From: Flavobacterium circumlabens
GTDB taxonomy: Bacteria; Bacteroidota; Bacteroidia; Flavobacteriales; Flavobacteriaceae
Assembly: GCF_004345565.1 (NCBI RefSeq)
Contig: NZ_SLWA01000001.1
Span: 405,892 to 469,891 of the forward strand
Direction of reading: 5' to 3'
Length of the DNA stretch: 64,000 nt
Shown piece by piece: positions 1 through 9,476 of this stretch (position 1 is the first letter of the stretch; each line of letters starts with the position of its first letter). The translations under genes were made by a program, and so were the position numbers. The notes beneath the pieces are model-generated. The model was not told where the DNA came from. It did not search any database and worked only from the letters and a program-made list of their open reading frames with translations.

Positions 1-1
1 A

Positions 2-589
2 CGAAAATACATTATGATGGGCGGAATGCTGCTTGCCATTTTATTGTACAGGCCTATTTATAAAACAATGCATACCACTACAGATGTAAGTACCAAAACT
101 GAAATTGTAGAAAAAAGAACTCAAAATACGGCAACAACAAAAAATAATGATGTAATTACCACAATTTCAAAAACCTACACTGACGGAACTTCGTATGTAG
201 AAAAAAGAACGACTTTTAACAATAAGAAAGAAGCCCAGACCAACGTCTCCATCACTATTAATTCTAATGATGAGTGGGCCTTGATTTTACTGGTTTTTAT
301 TCAGGTTTTATTTGTTACTATGGTATACGGACCGATTGCAGCATTTTTGGTAGAAATGTTTCCTGCCAAAATCAGATATACGTCAATGTCTTTGCCTTAT
401 CATGTTGGAAATGGAATTTTTGGAGGTTTGCTTCCTGCAATATCCACTTATTTTGTAACACATGCCAAAGAAACAGGAAAAGCTGATTTTTATCTGGAGG
501 GATTATGGTATCCTATTATTATTGCTTCGGTATGCTTTATAATTGGAATGATTTACATTGATAATAAAAACAAAACTAATCACCTTTAA
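2..589 (+). CDS. MHS-type MFS transporter, C-terminal part (cut by window edge)
   Basis: The reading frame is open from the first bases of the window, so this is the 3' part of a longer gene; the ATG at 14 is internal. It encodes an inner-membrane major facilitator transporter. A loop motif YGPIAAFLVEMFP followed by RYTSMSLPYHVGNG is typical of the metabolite:H+ symporter (MHS) branch. Odd feature: about 70 hydrophilic Thr/Lys/Asn-rich residues (roughly residues 20-88 of the visible part) separate two membrane segments. The substrate is unknown. The next gene starts 10 bp downstream and is probably co-transcribed. The family call is good; the link to the starch locus is only positional. Confidence 0.8.
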   Translation, partial: RKYIMMGGMLLAILLYRPIYKTMHTTTDVSTKTEIVEKRTQNTATTKNNDVITTISKTYTDGTSYVEKRTTFNNKKEAQTNVSITINSNDEWALILLVFIQVLFVTMVYGPIAAFLVEMFPAKIRYTSMSLPYHVGNGIFGGLLPAISTYFVTHAKETGKADFYLEGLWYPIIIASVCFIIGMIYIDNKNKTNHL

Positions 590-599
590 ATTTAATAAA

Positions 600-824
600 A
601 TGAATACAATCAAACAGGCTTTAGGTGTTCTATGGGTGATACTGGCAATTGCAGCTGCGTATTTTTGCGTTTTTGAATTCGGTTTACCAAAACTGCTGTC
701 AGACAAACAAGATGATCTTGTATTCGGGATTATAATCCTTTTTATCCTAACTCCTTTAATTGTTCTGGGATTGGGAACTTTTGGTTATTTTGCCGTTATT
801 GGAGAATACAACGAAAAGAAATAA
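600..824 (+). CDS. small two-helix membrane protein next to MHS transporter
   Basis: The product is 74 residues with two predicted membrane helices (about residues 8-28 and 40-65) and a short charged C-terminus. I chose the ATG at 600 because a longer in-frame start at 558 would overlap the transporter end. It resembles the small DUF6814-type proteins that I recall beside MHS-type transporters in Bacteroidota; that family assignment is from memory and not tested. It is probably an accessory or companion subunit of the transporter, inferred only from adjacency. A bidirectional hairpin terminator follows. Confidence 0.6.
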   Translation: MNTIKQALGVLWVILAIAAAYFCVFEFGLPKLLSDKQDDLVFGIIILFILTPLIVLGLGTFGYFAVIGEYNEKK

Positions 825-844
825 AGCAGCAAAAGCACAAAAAT

Positions 845-876
845 AAAAAGGCTGTCTATTTACAGACAGCCCTTTT
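845..876. terminator. bidirectional hairpin terminator between transporter and amylase genes
   Basis: An 8-bp perfect stem (GGCTGTCT/AGACAGCC) with a 6-nt loop has A-runs on one side and T-runs on the other. It lies between two convergent transcription units and would work for both. Confidence 0.75.
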
Positions 877-893
877 ACATTACTAACAAACTA

Positions 894-3761
894 TTATTTT
901 TTGATGAATTTCATCACTTGTGTTTTATTGTTTTCATCAACTGCTTTAACAAGATACAATCCTGTTTCCAGATCTGTTACCGAAAACTGAAAATCTGCAT
1001 TTCCATTCGTTACAAAACTTTTTACCAATTGACCCGAAACGGAGTAAATCTGAACTTTTGCTGTACTTACATTTAAAGTAAAATAATCTGAAACCGGATT
1101 TGGATAAAGATTTACCGTATTCCCTTTTTCAAAATCAGCTATTGCTAAACTTGCCTGTTTGTTACCGTAAATTCGGTATTCTCCCGCCGGAATATTTATT
1201 GGAGCTGCAGCATCTGTAACATTCATACTGGTATTATCCATTAAATTATACCAGGTTCCTGTGTATTGGAAACCTGTAGCAACATTTTGAGCCGTAAGTC
1301 CAAAGTTGGCCAGAATCAATACATCTTTTAATTGCGTTGCCGCTAAATTTGCATTGGTGATTTTTATGTTGACACTTGATGAACTTGCATTAGCAATTGT
1401 CGGTATTCCCAAAAATACCGGTTCCGTAGTTTTTAGCGTAATCATTTTAGCCCAATCGTTATAGATTTTATTTCTGTTTGAATCACCCAGCCAATTCTCA
1501 ACCCATTGAGGCTGTGGTTTGGTGTCTAATTTACAATCTCCCGAAATGGTTCCTGAGGAATCATTTACCGAACCATTCTGACAGGTGAAAATAGAATCAT
1601 CCCATCCTAATTCTCCAAAATGCCAGATCATTTTTGGACCCGGAACCAATAAAGAAACAGCTCCAATAGCAGACATTCTTGATAAGGCTGTATTTAAGTT
1701 TTTAACATTATAAGTTCCGTTGGAAGCTCCGTATTGTACATTTTTATACATCAAACGCTCTTCATCATGGCTTTCTGCGTAACCCATTAATCGATTTGCC
1801 GTAAAACCATGACTACCGCTTGTCATTCTTGAAATATTACCACCATATCCCATTGACAATTCATTGTACGGATCTGTCATTTTGCCCCACATCATGATTC
1901 CTTTACTTGGTGTTTCGGTGATTCTGTAATTGGCCCATTGCTGTTCTTCTGAATCAGAACCTAAGTGTTCGAAAATCGTGTAATGTGTAGGATCCAGGCT
2001 CCAGGAATAATCGGCATATTTTCTCAAAACATCGACCCGATCCTGCTGATAACCGTTTGTACAAGATTCATCACTGGCAGTACAAGCTTGTGTAAATCCT
2101 TTGGTTAAATCCCATCGGAATCCGTCAATTTTATATTCCTGAATCCATTGTTTGATGACGCGATCTACATAGTTTTGAGTTTTTAGTGACTGATGATTAA
2201 AGTCTTCCCCAACACTGTAAGTATGTTTGGCCACCGTATTAAAATATGGATTTTCGGTTGTTGGCGAACCAAAACCATCTCCGTCCGGATCGTTCATCCA
2301 CATTCTTACCATCGGATTTCTTCCGAAGGCATGATTTAAAGCTACATCCAGAATAACCGCTATTCCGTTTTGGTGACATAAATCGATCAGCTCTTTTAAT
2401 TTATCTGAGGTCCCGTAAAACTTATCCAAAGCCATGTGAAAGGAGGTATTGTAACCCCAGCTTTCGTTGCCTTCAAATTCCATTACCGGCATTAATTCGA
2501 TCGCATTTATTTTAAGATTTTTAAAATAATCTATTTTGTCAATCAAACTTTGGTAGTTTCTGGCAGCATCAAAATCACGAACCAAAACTTCATATACGAC
2601 CAATTTGTCTTTCTCCGGTTTTGTAAAATTAGTTACTTGCCAATTATAAGGTGTCTGACCCGTTTTAAGCACCGTAACTTCAAAATTTTGACCTGTCGGA
2701 TAAACCGGCATATTCGGATATGAAGCTGAAGGAATTCCAGCATCATCATACGGCGATAACACCAAAGTAGAATATGGATCAGCTGTTTTTACCAATGACG
2801 GCGAATTAGCAAGCGGTGTTGCATCAACCACCCAATATTGATAGGTATTGTTTACTCCGGAAACCAAACCTGTAATTTCCAGCCAGAACTTCCCTGAAGC
2901 CGGATCTTTTTTCATGGCATAGGCCGATGAAGGCTGCCAGTTATTAAAACTTCCCGCAACGTAAACAAAGTCTTTTAGAGGTGCATCCAGAACCAAGGTC
3001 GCTTTTGTAGCATCGCCAGCATTATAATTAATTCCATCTGCTAAACCTGCCGGCATTGCTGCTGAAATTGTATTTGGATTTACAATTACAGAGAACTTTT
3101 TAACAATAGTTGTTGCTCCCTGAACGATACTTAATTCATAGCTCTGATTATTGCTGATATTAGTATGAGAATACGAATAAGCCGATGTACCTGCATTCGT
3201 ATTGATTGTCGTTCCGTTTGCTTTCAGGGTGTAACTTGCAGCACCATTTGTATTTGTTGCTGAAATAGTAAAATTGGAACCTGAGGCAATAACGCTGGCG
3301 CTATTTTCGGTCGGAGCAGTTAAAGTGGCCTGAAAGGAACCTACTTCAACCAGAATATCCTGAGATTGTTTTCCTCCTGATCCGTCTTTTGCTTTAACCA
3401 GAAAGCCCATCCTGCCGATTCCGCTTCTATTAAAATATACAGACGGGACAAAAGTTTTGGTATAGGTATCTGTTCCGGCATTATAAGTGAATTTACTGGC
3501 TTCGTTTGAAACTGTCCAGGAACCGTTCGAAGGAGAGTCCATTTGAGCGGCATCGTTTACATTATAGGACCATGACCAAAGGTATAGTGCATTACCGGTA
3601 ACACTCCAGGTACTTTCATTAATACTGGAACCATTAATTGTTATGGTAATAGAAGTGGTATCCTCAAAAGTTGACGGATTTATGGAGTACGTAACTGTTT
3701 GCTGTTGTGCAAAAATAGCCGTCGACAGCAAAAGGAAAAATAAGTGTAAAGTTTTTTTCAT
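894..3761 (-). CDS. secreted GH13 alpha-amylase with T9SS C-terminal sorting domain
   Basis: The 955-aa secreted enzyme should hydrolyse alpha-1,4-glucan outside the cell. A signal peptide (residues 1-18, ending IFAQ) is followed by Ig/E-set-like modules, including a CBM48-like segment around residues 265-310. The GH13 barrel shows the four conserved regions: DVALNHAF (~472), DGFRWD with the nucleophile Asp (~550), FEHLG with the acid/base Glu (~596) and ESHDEE (~665). The last ~75 residues match a type A T9SS sorting domain (NLYPNPVSDYF, then GLYLVKA, ending in Lys-Lys). It is the last gene of the leftward sus arm, separated from the susE-like gene by a hairpin. Product specificity (amylase or pullulanase-like) cannot be told from sequence alone. 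Confidence 0.92.
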   Translation of the reverse strand: MKKTLHLFFLLLSTAIFAQQQTVTYSINPSTFEDTTSITITINGSSINESTWSVTGNALYLWSWSYNVNDAAQMDSPSNGSWTVSNEASKFTYNAGTDTYTKTFVPSVYFNRSGIGRMGFLVKAKDGSGGKQSQDILVEVGSFQATLTAPTENSASVIASGSNFTISATNTNGAASYTLKANGTTINTNAGTSAYSYSHTNISNNQSYELSIVQGATTIVKKFSVIVNPNTISAAMPAGLADGINYNAGDATKATLVLDAPLKDFVYVAGSFNNWQPSSAYAMKKDPASGKFWLEITGLVSGVNNTYQYWVVDATPLANSPSLVKTADPYSTLVLSPYDDAGIPSASYPNMPVYPTGQNFEVTVLKTGQTPYNWQVTNFTKPEKDKLVVYEVLVRDFDAARNYQSLIDKIDYFKNLKINAIELMPVMEFEGNESWGYNTSFHMALDKFYGTSDKLKELIDLCHQNGIAVILDVALNHAFGRNPMVRMWMNDPDGDGFGSPTTENPYFNTVAKHTYSVGEDFNHQSLKTQNYVDRVIKQWIQEYKIDGFRWDLTKGFTQACTASDESCTNGYQQDRVDVLRKYADYSWSLDPTHYTIFEHLGSDSEEQQWANYRITETPSKGIMMWGKMTDPYNELSMGYGGNISRMTSGSHGFTANRLMGYAESHDEERLMYKNVQYGASNGTYNVKNLNTALSRMSAIGAVSLLVPGPKMIWHFGELGWDDSIFTCQNGSVNDSSGTISGDCKLDTKPQPQWVENWLGDSNRNKIYNDWAKMITLKTTEPVFLGIPTIANASSSSVNIKITNANLAATQLKDVLILANFGLTAQNVATGFQYTGTWYNLMDNTSMNVTDAAAPINIPAGEYRIYGNKQASLAIADFEKGNTVNLYPNPVSDYFTLNVSTAKVQIYSVSGQLVKSFVTNGNADFQFSVTDLETGLYLVKAVDENNKTQVMKFIKK

Positions 3762-3789
3762 AATGTGGTTGATTGGTTAGTTATATTAA

Positions 3790-3817
3790 AAAAGGGCCAT
3801 CCTGAGACAGCCCTTTT
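3790..3817 (-). terminator. hairpin between susE-like gene and amylase gene
   Basis: On the minus strand an 8-bp stem (AAAAGGGC/GCCCTTTT) with a 12-nt loop is followed by T residues. It sits just after the susE-like stop and may partly terminate the operon, giving less amylase mRNA than susCD mRNA. That last point is inference. Confidence 0.6.
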
Positions 3818-3833
3818 ACTATTTCAAAAATTA

Positions 3834-4583
3834 TTAGTTTTTCTGAATAGTGTATTCTTTATTAGCGATATCAACGATAACAGTATAATTACCAGCTGAT
3901 GTGATTGGAATATTAGCACCTCCGGCATCTAATTTCTTGTCATTACCATCATCTCCGTAATTAACAGCCCAGCCATCATCTAATCTAAACTTAATTTCTC
4001 CTACTATTAATGGTCCTACATAAGAATATTTTTTAGTAGCCAAATCATAATTTAAATCCGTGTCCGGATCATTCCATCCATTAGGAGTTGCAGAACCAAT
4101 TAGACCCCAGTTAGCCCAGGCAGCATAAGGTGTTACTTTAATTGTAAATGCATTAGAATATTGAGGAAGACCTGTGGCTCCTACAACAGATTTAATACGA
4201 ACATCAACATCATTCGACTGATATGGCGTAAAACCTCCATTAAGTACTGCAGAATTTAATTCTTCAACAGTCAATTCTTTTGAATTCGCTGTAGTATTAC
4301 TTACCGTACTTGGACTGGCAAAATTAGTTCCCGCTTTTGCAATTTGAATAGTATAATTTACTACGGTTTGCTGTCCCGTGTAGGTTGCTTTATTCCAGGT
4401 TACTGTTGTAGCAATATCTTTCCCGGTTTCTTTTGAGAGCACGATACTAAAACCAGTTAATGGTGTTAATAATACAGGAGCTGTTCCTGCATCAACAACA
4501 GGTCTGTTTTCTACATCATCAGCATTACATGAAACCAGCAATACACCAATAAATGCGATTAAAATTTTATAACTATTTTTCAT
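3834..4583 (-). CDS. SusE-like starch-binding outer membrane lipoprotein
   Basis: The 249-aa lipoprotein has a signal sequence ending in LVSC, with the lipidated Cys at residue 19. The N-terminal half looks like the SusE Ig-like domain (start about APVLLTPLTGFSIVL). The C-terminal ~100 residues (WGLIGSATPNGWNDPDTDL... KFRLDDGWAVNYG) match the SusE/SusF starch-binding module pattern, with aromatic residues for stacking on glucan. It follows susD by 19 bp in the same operon. Known family members sit on the cell surface and help retain maltooligosaccharide; the glucan specificity here is inferred from the locus. Confidence 0.88.
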   Translation of the reverse strand: MKNSYKILIAFIGVLLVSCNADDVENRPVVDAGTAPVLLTPLTGFSIVLSKETGKDIATTVTWNKATYTGQQTVVNYTIQIAKAGTNFASPSTVSNTTANSKELTVEELNSAVLNGGFTPYQSNDVDVRIKSVVGATGLPQYSNAFTIKVTPYAAWANWGLIGSATPNGWNDPDTDLNYDLATKKYSYVGPLIVGEIKFRLDDGWAVNYGDDGNDKKLDAGGANIPITSAGNYTVIVDIANKEYTIQKN

Positions 4584-4602
4584 TTTAATATTTTATAAGA
4601 TG

Positions 4603-6228
4603 TTAGTATTGCGGATTTTGCTTCAAGGTTGGATTTGCCTGAATGTTTCTTGCAGGAATTGGCATTAAATCTCTGTAAGACTCAGTAGCATTACCATTTA
4701 CAGAACCACCTTTCCATTGCCAGATTTTAGATCCGCCTGTGAATTTTCCAAAACGAATCAAATCAGTTCTTCTGTGGCATTCCCAAAACAACTCTCTTCC
4801 TCTTTCATCTAATAGGAAATCAAGTGTTAACTGAGCCGTTGTAATAGTTTGCGCACCAGCTCTTGTTCTAATTTGGTTGATATATCCTAAAGCAGTATTA
4901 ATATTTCCTGTTGATGCTCCTCTTACAGTTGCCTCAGCATACATTAAATACGCATCCGTTAGTCTGAACATTGGGAAATCAATATCCGGGATATCATTTC
5001 TTTGAGCAGCAGTACCATCAGAATTTTTGTTGATGTACTTTGTTACAGCATAACCGTCTGTAAAAGTTCCAACATTATTAATGTCTTTTGACTGACCAGC
5101 TGTATAAAATGTACCTCTTTTATCTCCGGTTCCGGTTTCGTCAGGGAAAAGATTTACAAACTCTCTACGAGTTCTGATTCCCTGCCATCCACCATCCATA
5201 CCTCTTGAAGCAGCATCCATGCTACCTCCGATAGAAGCGTGCATGATAAAACTCATTCCTCCACCAGTTGCTCTAATGGCGTTACCATCTCCAACAATTG
5301 GAAATATAAATTCGCTTTGAGCACCATTTCTGTTATTATCAGCAGAGAATAAAAAACGGTAAGGAACATCTGCAAAAGTATATCCTGAATTAATAACTTC
5401 ACTGCATAATGTTGCAGCCTCATTATTTCTTTCTACTCCTGTATAGACTTTAGAATTTAAATAAATCTGTGCCAATAAAAATTTAGCTGCCGTTTTATCA
5501 ACTCTTCCATATTCATTTTGTTTTGAAGCTACTAAACTATTGTCCAGGTCTTTCAATTCAGATTCAATAAAAGCAAAAACTTCCGCTCTTGATTTTTGTA
5601 CCGGATAAAAGAATCCAACAGGATCATTTTCTGTAGTAATTGGCACATTTCCGAACAAATCCATTAAATTATAATAAGAGAAAGCTCTTAAGAAACGAGC
5701 CTCAGCTCTAAATTTAGCGATATCAGCTTTCAGGTTTGCATCAACGCCTCTTGCTGTTAATTTATCATCAGTAGTTTGTCTTAAAAACTCATTGGCAACA
5801 CTAATGTGATAAAACGCTCTTGAGAAAGTTCCTTCCAGAAATTCATTTGCCGGAGCCCATGTCTGAGAATTAAGAGTTGGCAAAGTACCATCAGCCCAGG
5901 CAATAATTGCTTCATCTGTAGAAAATTCCTGTGTTACGAAAAGTAATCTTAAGTAACTGCTAAAATCACCTCCAAGTCCTGCAATATCAGGGTTTTTTCC
6001 TGGCTGAGAAGCATCACCATCACCATCATTTCCACCTACATACAAACCTGCGTACAATTTTGCCAGTACTTGTTTGTAAGATGCCGGATCCTGAAAAAAG
6101 GTCTCAGATAAAAATTCGTCATCATCCTTTGGCGTCACGTTTAAATCGTCCGTACACGAAGTAAGCGTCATACTTAATCCTAAAACGAATAGGAAAAAAT
6201 AAGATATATATTTAAATGATATTTTCAT
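4603..6228 (-). CDS. susD: SusD/RagB family nutrient-binding outer membrane lipoprotein
   Basis: This is the surface lid of the SusCD importer. I chose the ATG at 6228 because it gives a clean lipoprotein signal (MKISFKYISYF... LTSC, Cys 25); an upstream start at 6279 would overlap susC and lacks a signal peptide. The mature part is a TPR-rich alpha-helical SusD fold: an N-terminal DDEFLSETFFQDPASY segment, a central ARFLRAFSYYNLMDLFG motif and a C-terminal LLDERGRELFWECHRRTDLIRFGKF motif, all family hallmarks. The length (541 aa) is normal. The ligand is presumably maltodextrin, judged by the neighbouring amylases. Confidence 0.95.
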   Translation of the reverse strand: MKISFKYISYFFLFVLGLSMTLTSCTDDLNVTPKDDDEFLSETFFQDPASYKQVLAKLYAGLYVGGNDGDGDASQPGKNPDIAGLGGDFSSYLRLLFVTQEFSTDEAIIAWADGTLPTLNSQTWAPANEFLEGTFSRAFYHISVANEFLRQTTDDKLTARGVDANLKADIAKFRAEARFLRAFSYYNLMDLFGNVPITTENDPVGFFYPVQKSRAEVFAFIESELKDLDNSLVASKQNEYGRVDKTAAKFLLAQIYLNSKVYTGVERNNEAATLCSEVINSGYTFADVPYRFLFSADNNRNGAQSEFIFPIVGDGNAIRATGGGMSFIMHASIGGSMDAASRGMDGGWQGIRTRREFVNLFPDETGTGDKRGTFYTAGQSKDINNVGTFTDGYAVTKYINKNSDGTAAQRNDIPDIDFPMFRLTDAYLMYAEATVRGASTGNINTALGYINQIRTRAGAQTITTAQLTLDFLLDERGRELFWECHRRTDLIRFGKFTGGSKIWQWKGGSVNGNATESYRDLMPIPARNIQANPTLKQNPQY

Positions 6229-6265
6229 TTTGTTTGTTTTTAAATTTTTGATTTTCACGCTACTA

Positions 6266-9241
6266 TTAGAAATTGGCATTTACTCCAAACAGGAAAGTTC
6301 TCGCTCTTGGGTAAACATTATTATCAATTCCGTTGAATTTTTCAGGATCTAAACCTTCATATTTCGTTAGAATGAAAACATTCTGAACACCTGCTGTAAA
6401 TCTTAAAGAAGCACTTTTGATGATTGTTTTATCAAAAGTATATCCAAGTGTAACGTTATCTAATTTGATAAAAGAAGCATCTTTTACAAAATAATCAGAC
6501 AAATAACGTGATGTTCCGTTATCTTCAAAAGTAAATCCGGTATTGTAGTAATCGGAGCTTACATTAGATAAATCTGTTTGTCTTCTTAATCCTGCATCAG
6601 AATACCCTAAGTTAGAACTTACGTTATCAAAAATTTTGTTTCCTACACTTGCTCTCCAGTTCATTGTAAAATCAAACTTTTTGTAGTTTAAAGTAGAGAA
6701 CAAACCAAAAGTGTAATCCGGCGCTGTTTTACCAGCTCTGTAACGGTCACCCGCATCAATTTTGCCATCAGCATTTCTATCCACATAAGCTCCTGCAATT
6801 GGTCTCTTATTGGCATCATATAACTGCTCGTATACAAAGAATGAATTTGGCGCATATCCTACTGAGTTAATCAGGATTTTATTTCCATTTCCACCAGCGA
6901 TATTATCTCCGGCTAAATAGCCCTGAAAACCCGGAACTGTAATTCCTAATTCAGAAATATTCTGGTCAATGTAAGTCGTATTGAATGCTACATTCCAAGT
7001 CAGATCATCCGTTTTAACAATATCAGAAGCAATACTAAACTCAACCCCTTTTGTTCTTACGCTACCAATATTAAAGAAACCCTGGTTTCTTAGGTTGGCA
7101 CCATCAGGAACTGCAATATCTGCTAATAAATCGGTTGATTTTTTATCGAAATAGTTAATAGATCCTGTAACTCTGTCGTTGAAGAGTCCGTAATCAATAC
7201 CTACGTTCATCTCAGCCAATTCTTCCCATTTGATATTTTCGTTATATCCTTCAGGTCTCGCAGTAGAATAAACAGTATTACCAAAAACATACTGAGAATT
7301 TATGGTTCCTAAAGTTACTCTTCGTAAATAATCGTACTGAGCAGAAATATCCTGCTGACCTGTTGTACCGTAACCAACTCTTAATTTTACAGTTGAAAAA
7401 GTAGCATTATCTTTTAAGAAAGCTTCCTCAGACAGGTTCCATGCAAAAGCACCCCCTGCGAAGTTACCCCATCTATTATCTTCAGAAAAACGGGAAGTTC
7501 CGTCTCTTCTGTAATTTAAAGTAAGTAAATATCTGCTGTCATACCCTAAATTCAAACGTCCGAAGAAAGATTGTAAGTTAACATCCGGATCCGTAGCAAC
7601 ATCCTCATTTGGATTTGGCTGTCTTGTCTCACCAGAAGAATACTTTTCTTTTTGGAACAACTGGTAGTTATAACCTGCAGTCGCATCAATTTTAATTTTT
7701 CCTAAATCTTTAGTATAATTAAAATAAGCATTTAAGTTTTTGTTTTGAAGTGCATCCGTATAGCTTGAATAGTTTCCTAAATTTACGTAAGCAGGATCAC
7801 TAAACGCTTTTGGCTGATATCCTAAAGCACTTTGAGTACTTACTTCAGTAAATCCGCTACTGTCAAATCTGTCAATACCTGCTTCAACAACAGCTCTTAA
7901 ATCTTCAAAGAAATGCAGTTTATAATCTAATCTTACATTACCCCATTTTCTTGTAGAAGTTGCTCTTCTGTTATCCTGGTTTAATCTTGCCACAGGGTTT
8001 CTTGCCGGCAATAATGGTAAATTTCCTGTAGGCTCTAACCATTCGAAATAACCTCCGTAACGGGAACCTGCTTCGTAAACGGACTGCGTTGGATCAAATC
8101 CGATAGCACTTCCGATAACAGCACCTTCGTCCTGAAATTGATTTTTACCAAAAGATAAATTTCCGCTAATGTCAATTTTTAAGTGATTATCAAATAAAAC
8201 CGGATTTAACGATAACGATGTCGTAGTTCTTTCAAAAGAAGTGTTTCTTAGGATTCCAGGATTATCAACATTTCCAACAGATAAACGTACCGGTAATTTA
8301 TTGAATAAAGAACCACTTACAGAGATATTGTTGTTTGTTGTTAAGGCAGTATGGAAAATTTCATCTTGCCAGTTTGTATTGGCAGTACCCAATAACGCTT
8401 GTTGAGCCGGAGTACCTTTTGTCTTTACCAGTTCACGGTATTGATCAGCACTCATTACATCAACTGTATTGGCTACTGTATTTACCCCAATCTGAGAACT
8501 GAAATTCACTTTTACAGCACCTTTTGATCCTTTTTTAGTGGTAATAACAATTACACCATTTGCAGCTCTTGATCCGTAGATGGCAGCAGCAGAAGCATCT
8601 TTAAGAACTGTAAATGACTCAATATCATTAGGATCAATTGTAGACAAAATACTTGTAGCTCCACTTGGAACCGCGTTGCTTAAAGGAAGTCCGTCTAAAA
8701 CGATTAAAGGCTCATTAGAAGCATTTAATGAAGATCCTCCACGAATTCTAATATCCGCTTTGGCTCCCGGAGCACCTCCTCCAACAACATTTACACCTGA
8801 AATACGCCCGCTGATTAAACTTTCCGGAGTTACGTTAATTCCTTTATTAAATTCTTTAGCAGAAATTTGAGATACAGATCCTGTCGCGTCTTTTTTCTTA
8901 ACAGTACCATAACCTACTTGTACCACAACTTCCTTAAGTTGATTGGTATCTTCCTCTAAAGAAACATTTAGTGTTTTTTGTCCGTTGAAATCAATCGTTT
9001 GCGTTGTGTATCCAATAAAAGATACCACAATTTTGTTACCAGTTTTAACATTTGACAGCTGGTAAATCCCGTCAAATCCGGTTGATGCACCACTTGGAGC
9101 ACCTTGTACATTTACATTTACTCCCGGTATCGGCTGTCCTGTCGCCTTATCAACAACAGTTCCGCTTAAAGTGTTTTGAGCTAACACAGTAAAGGGCAAC
9201 AGCAGGAATAAAAATAACAACTTTTTGTAAATTGTTTTCAT
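6266..9241 (-). CDS. susC: SusC/RagA family TonB-linked outer membrane transporter
   Basis: The 991-aa outer membrane barrel imports oligosaccharide using TonB energy. A signal peptide (1-21) is followed by a carboxypeptidase-regulatory-like domain (about 22-105, starting LSGTVVDKATGQPIPGVNV), then the SusC signature leading to the plug (VGYGTVKKKDATGSVSQI, then PLIVLDGLPL and AAIYGSRAANGVIVITTKKG), then a long beta-barrel ending in a C-terminal Phe (FLFGVNANF). It is the first gene of the leftward arm; susD begins 37 bp further on. Its start faces the divergent lacI gene, whose product probably controls it. Confidence 0.96.
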   Translation of the reverse strand: MKTIYKKLLFLFLLLPFTVLAQNTLSGTVVDKATGQPIPGVNVNVQGAPSGASTGFDGIYQLSNVKTGNKIVVSFIGYTTQTIDFNGQKTLNVSLEEDTNQLKEVVVQVGYGTVKKKDATGSVSQISAKEFNKGINVTPESLISGRISGVNVVGGGAPGAKADIRIRGGSSLNASNEPLIVLDGLPLSNAVPSGATSILSTIDPNDIESFTVLKDASAAAIYGSRAANGVIVITTKKGSKGAVKVNFSSQIGVNTVANTVDVMSADQYRELVKTKGTPAQQALLGTANTNWQDEIFHTALTTNNNISVSGSLFNKLPVRLSVGNVDNPGILRNTSFERTTTSLSLNPVLFDNHLKIDISGNLSFGKNQFQDEGAVIGSAIGFDPTQSVYEAGSRYGGYFEWLEPTGNLPLLPARNPVARLNQDNRRATSTRKWGNVRLDYKLHFFEDLRAVVEAGIDRFDSSGFTEVSTQSALGYQPKAFSDPAYVNLGNYSSYTDALQNKNLNAYFNYTKDLGKIKIDATAGYNYQLFQKEKYSSGETRQPNPNEDVATDPDVNLQSFFGRLNLGYDSRYLLTLNYRRDGTSRFSEDNRWGNFAGGAFAWNLSEEAFLKDNATFSTVKLRVGYGTTGQQDISAQYDYLRRVTLGTINSQYVFGNTVYSTARPEGYNENIKWEELAEMNVGIDYGLFNDRVTGSINYFDKKSTDLLADIAVPDGANLRNQGFFNIGSVRTKGVEFSIASDIVKTDDLTWNVAFNTTYIDQNISELGITVPGFQGYLAGDNIAGGNGNKILINSVGYAPNSFFVYEQLYDANKRPIAGAYVDRNADGKIDAGDRYRAGKTAPDYTFGLFSTLNYKKFDFTMNWRASVGNKIFDNVSSNLGYSDAGLRRQTDLSNVSSDYYNTGFTFEDNGTSRYLSDYFVKDASFIKLDNVTLGYTFDKTIIKSASLRFTAGVQNVFILTKYEGLDPEKFNGIDNNVYPRARTFLFGVNANF

Positions 9242-9306
9242 ACTTTTTGTTTAAATTAGTTTGAGTTTGTGATTGTTAGTTAAGTTTTTAATTTTACTTC
9301 GAATTT

Positions 9307-9332
9307 CAAAATTAGGAATTTATTAACATGCT
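9307..9332 (-). promoter_or_regulatory. candidate promoter of the susC operon
   Basis: Read on the minus strand, TAATTTTG (9307-9314) fits the Bacteroidota -7 box TAnnTTTG exactly. A TTG lies 18 bp upstream, close to the usual spacing of the -33 element. It lies ~66 bp before the susC start codon in the susC-lacI divergent region (9242-9476). I see no clear long palindrome here for the LacI-type regulator. Confidence 0.5.
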
Positions 9333-9476
9333 CAACGACTTACAATTTTTATAAGGTTACGAAAACGTGATAGTGTTGAAAACTTTCTATTTTTTGTAAT
9401 CTTTTAAGTCAAAAATTATCAATTATAGAAATATTAGATACCTTTATTAATAATTAGATTTTTTTCAATTTATCAT

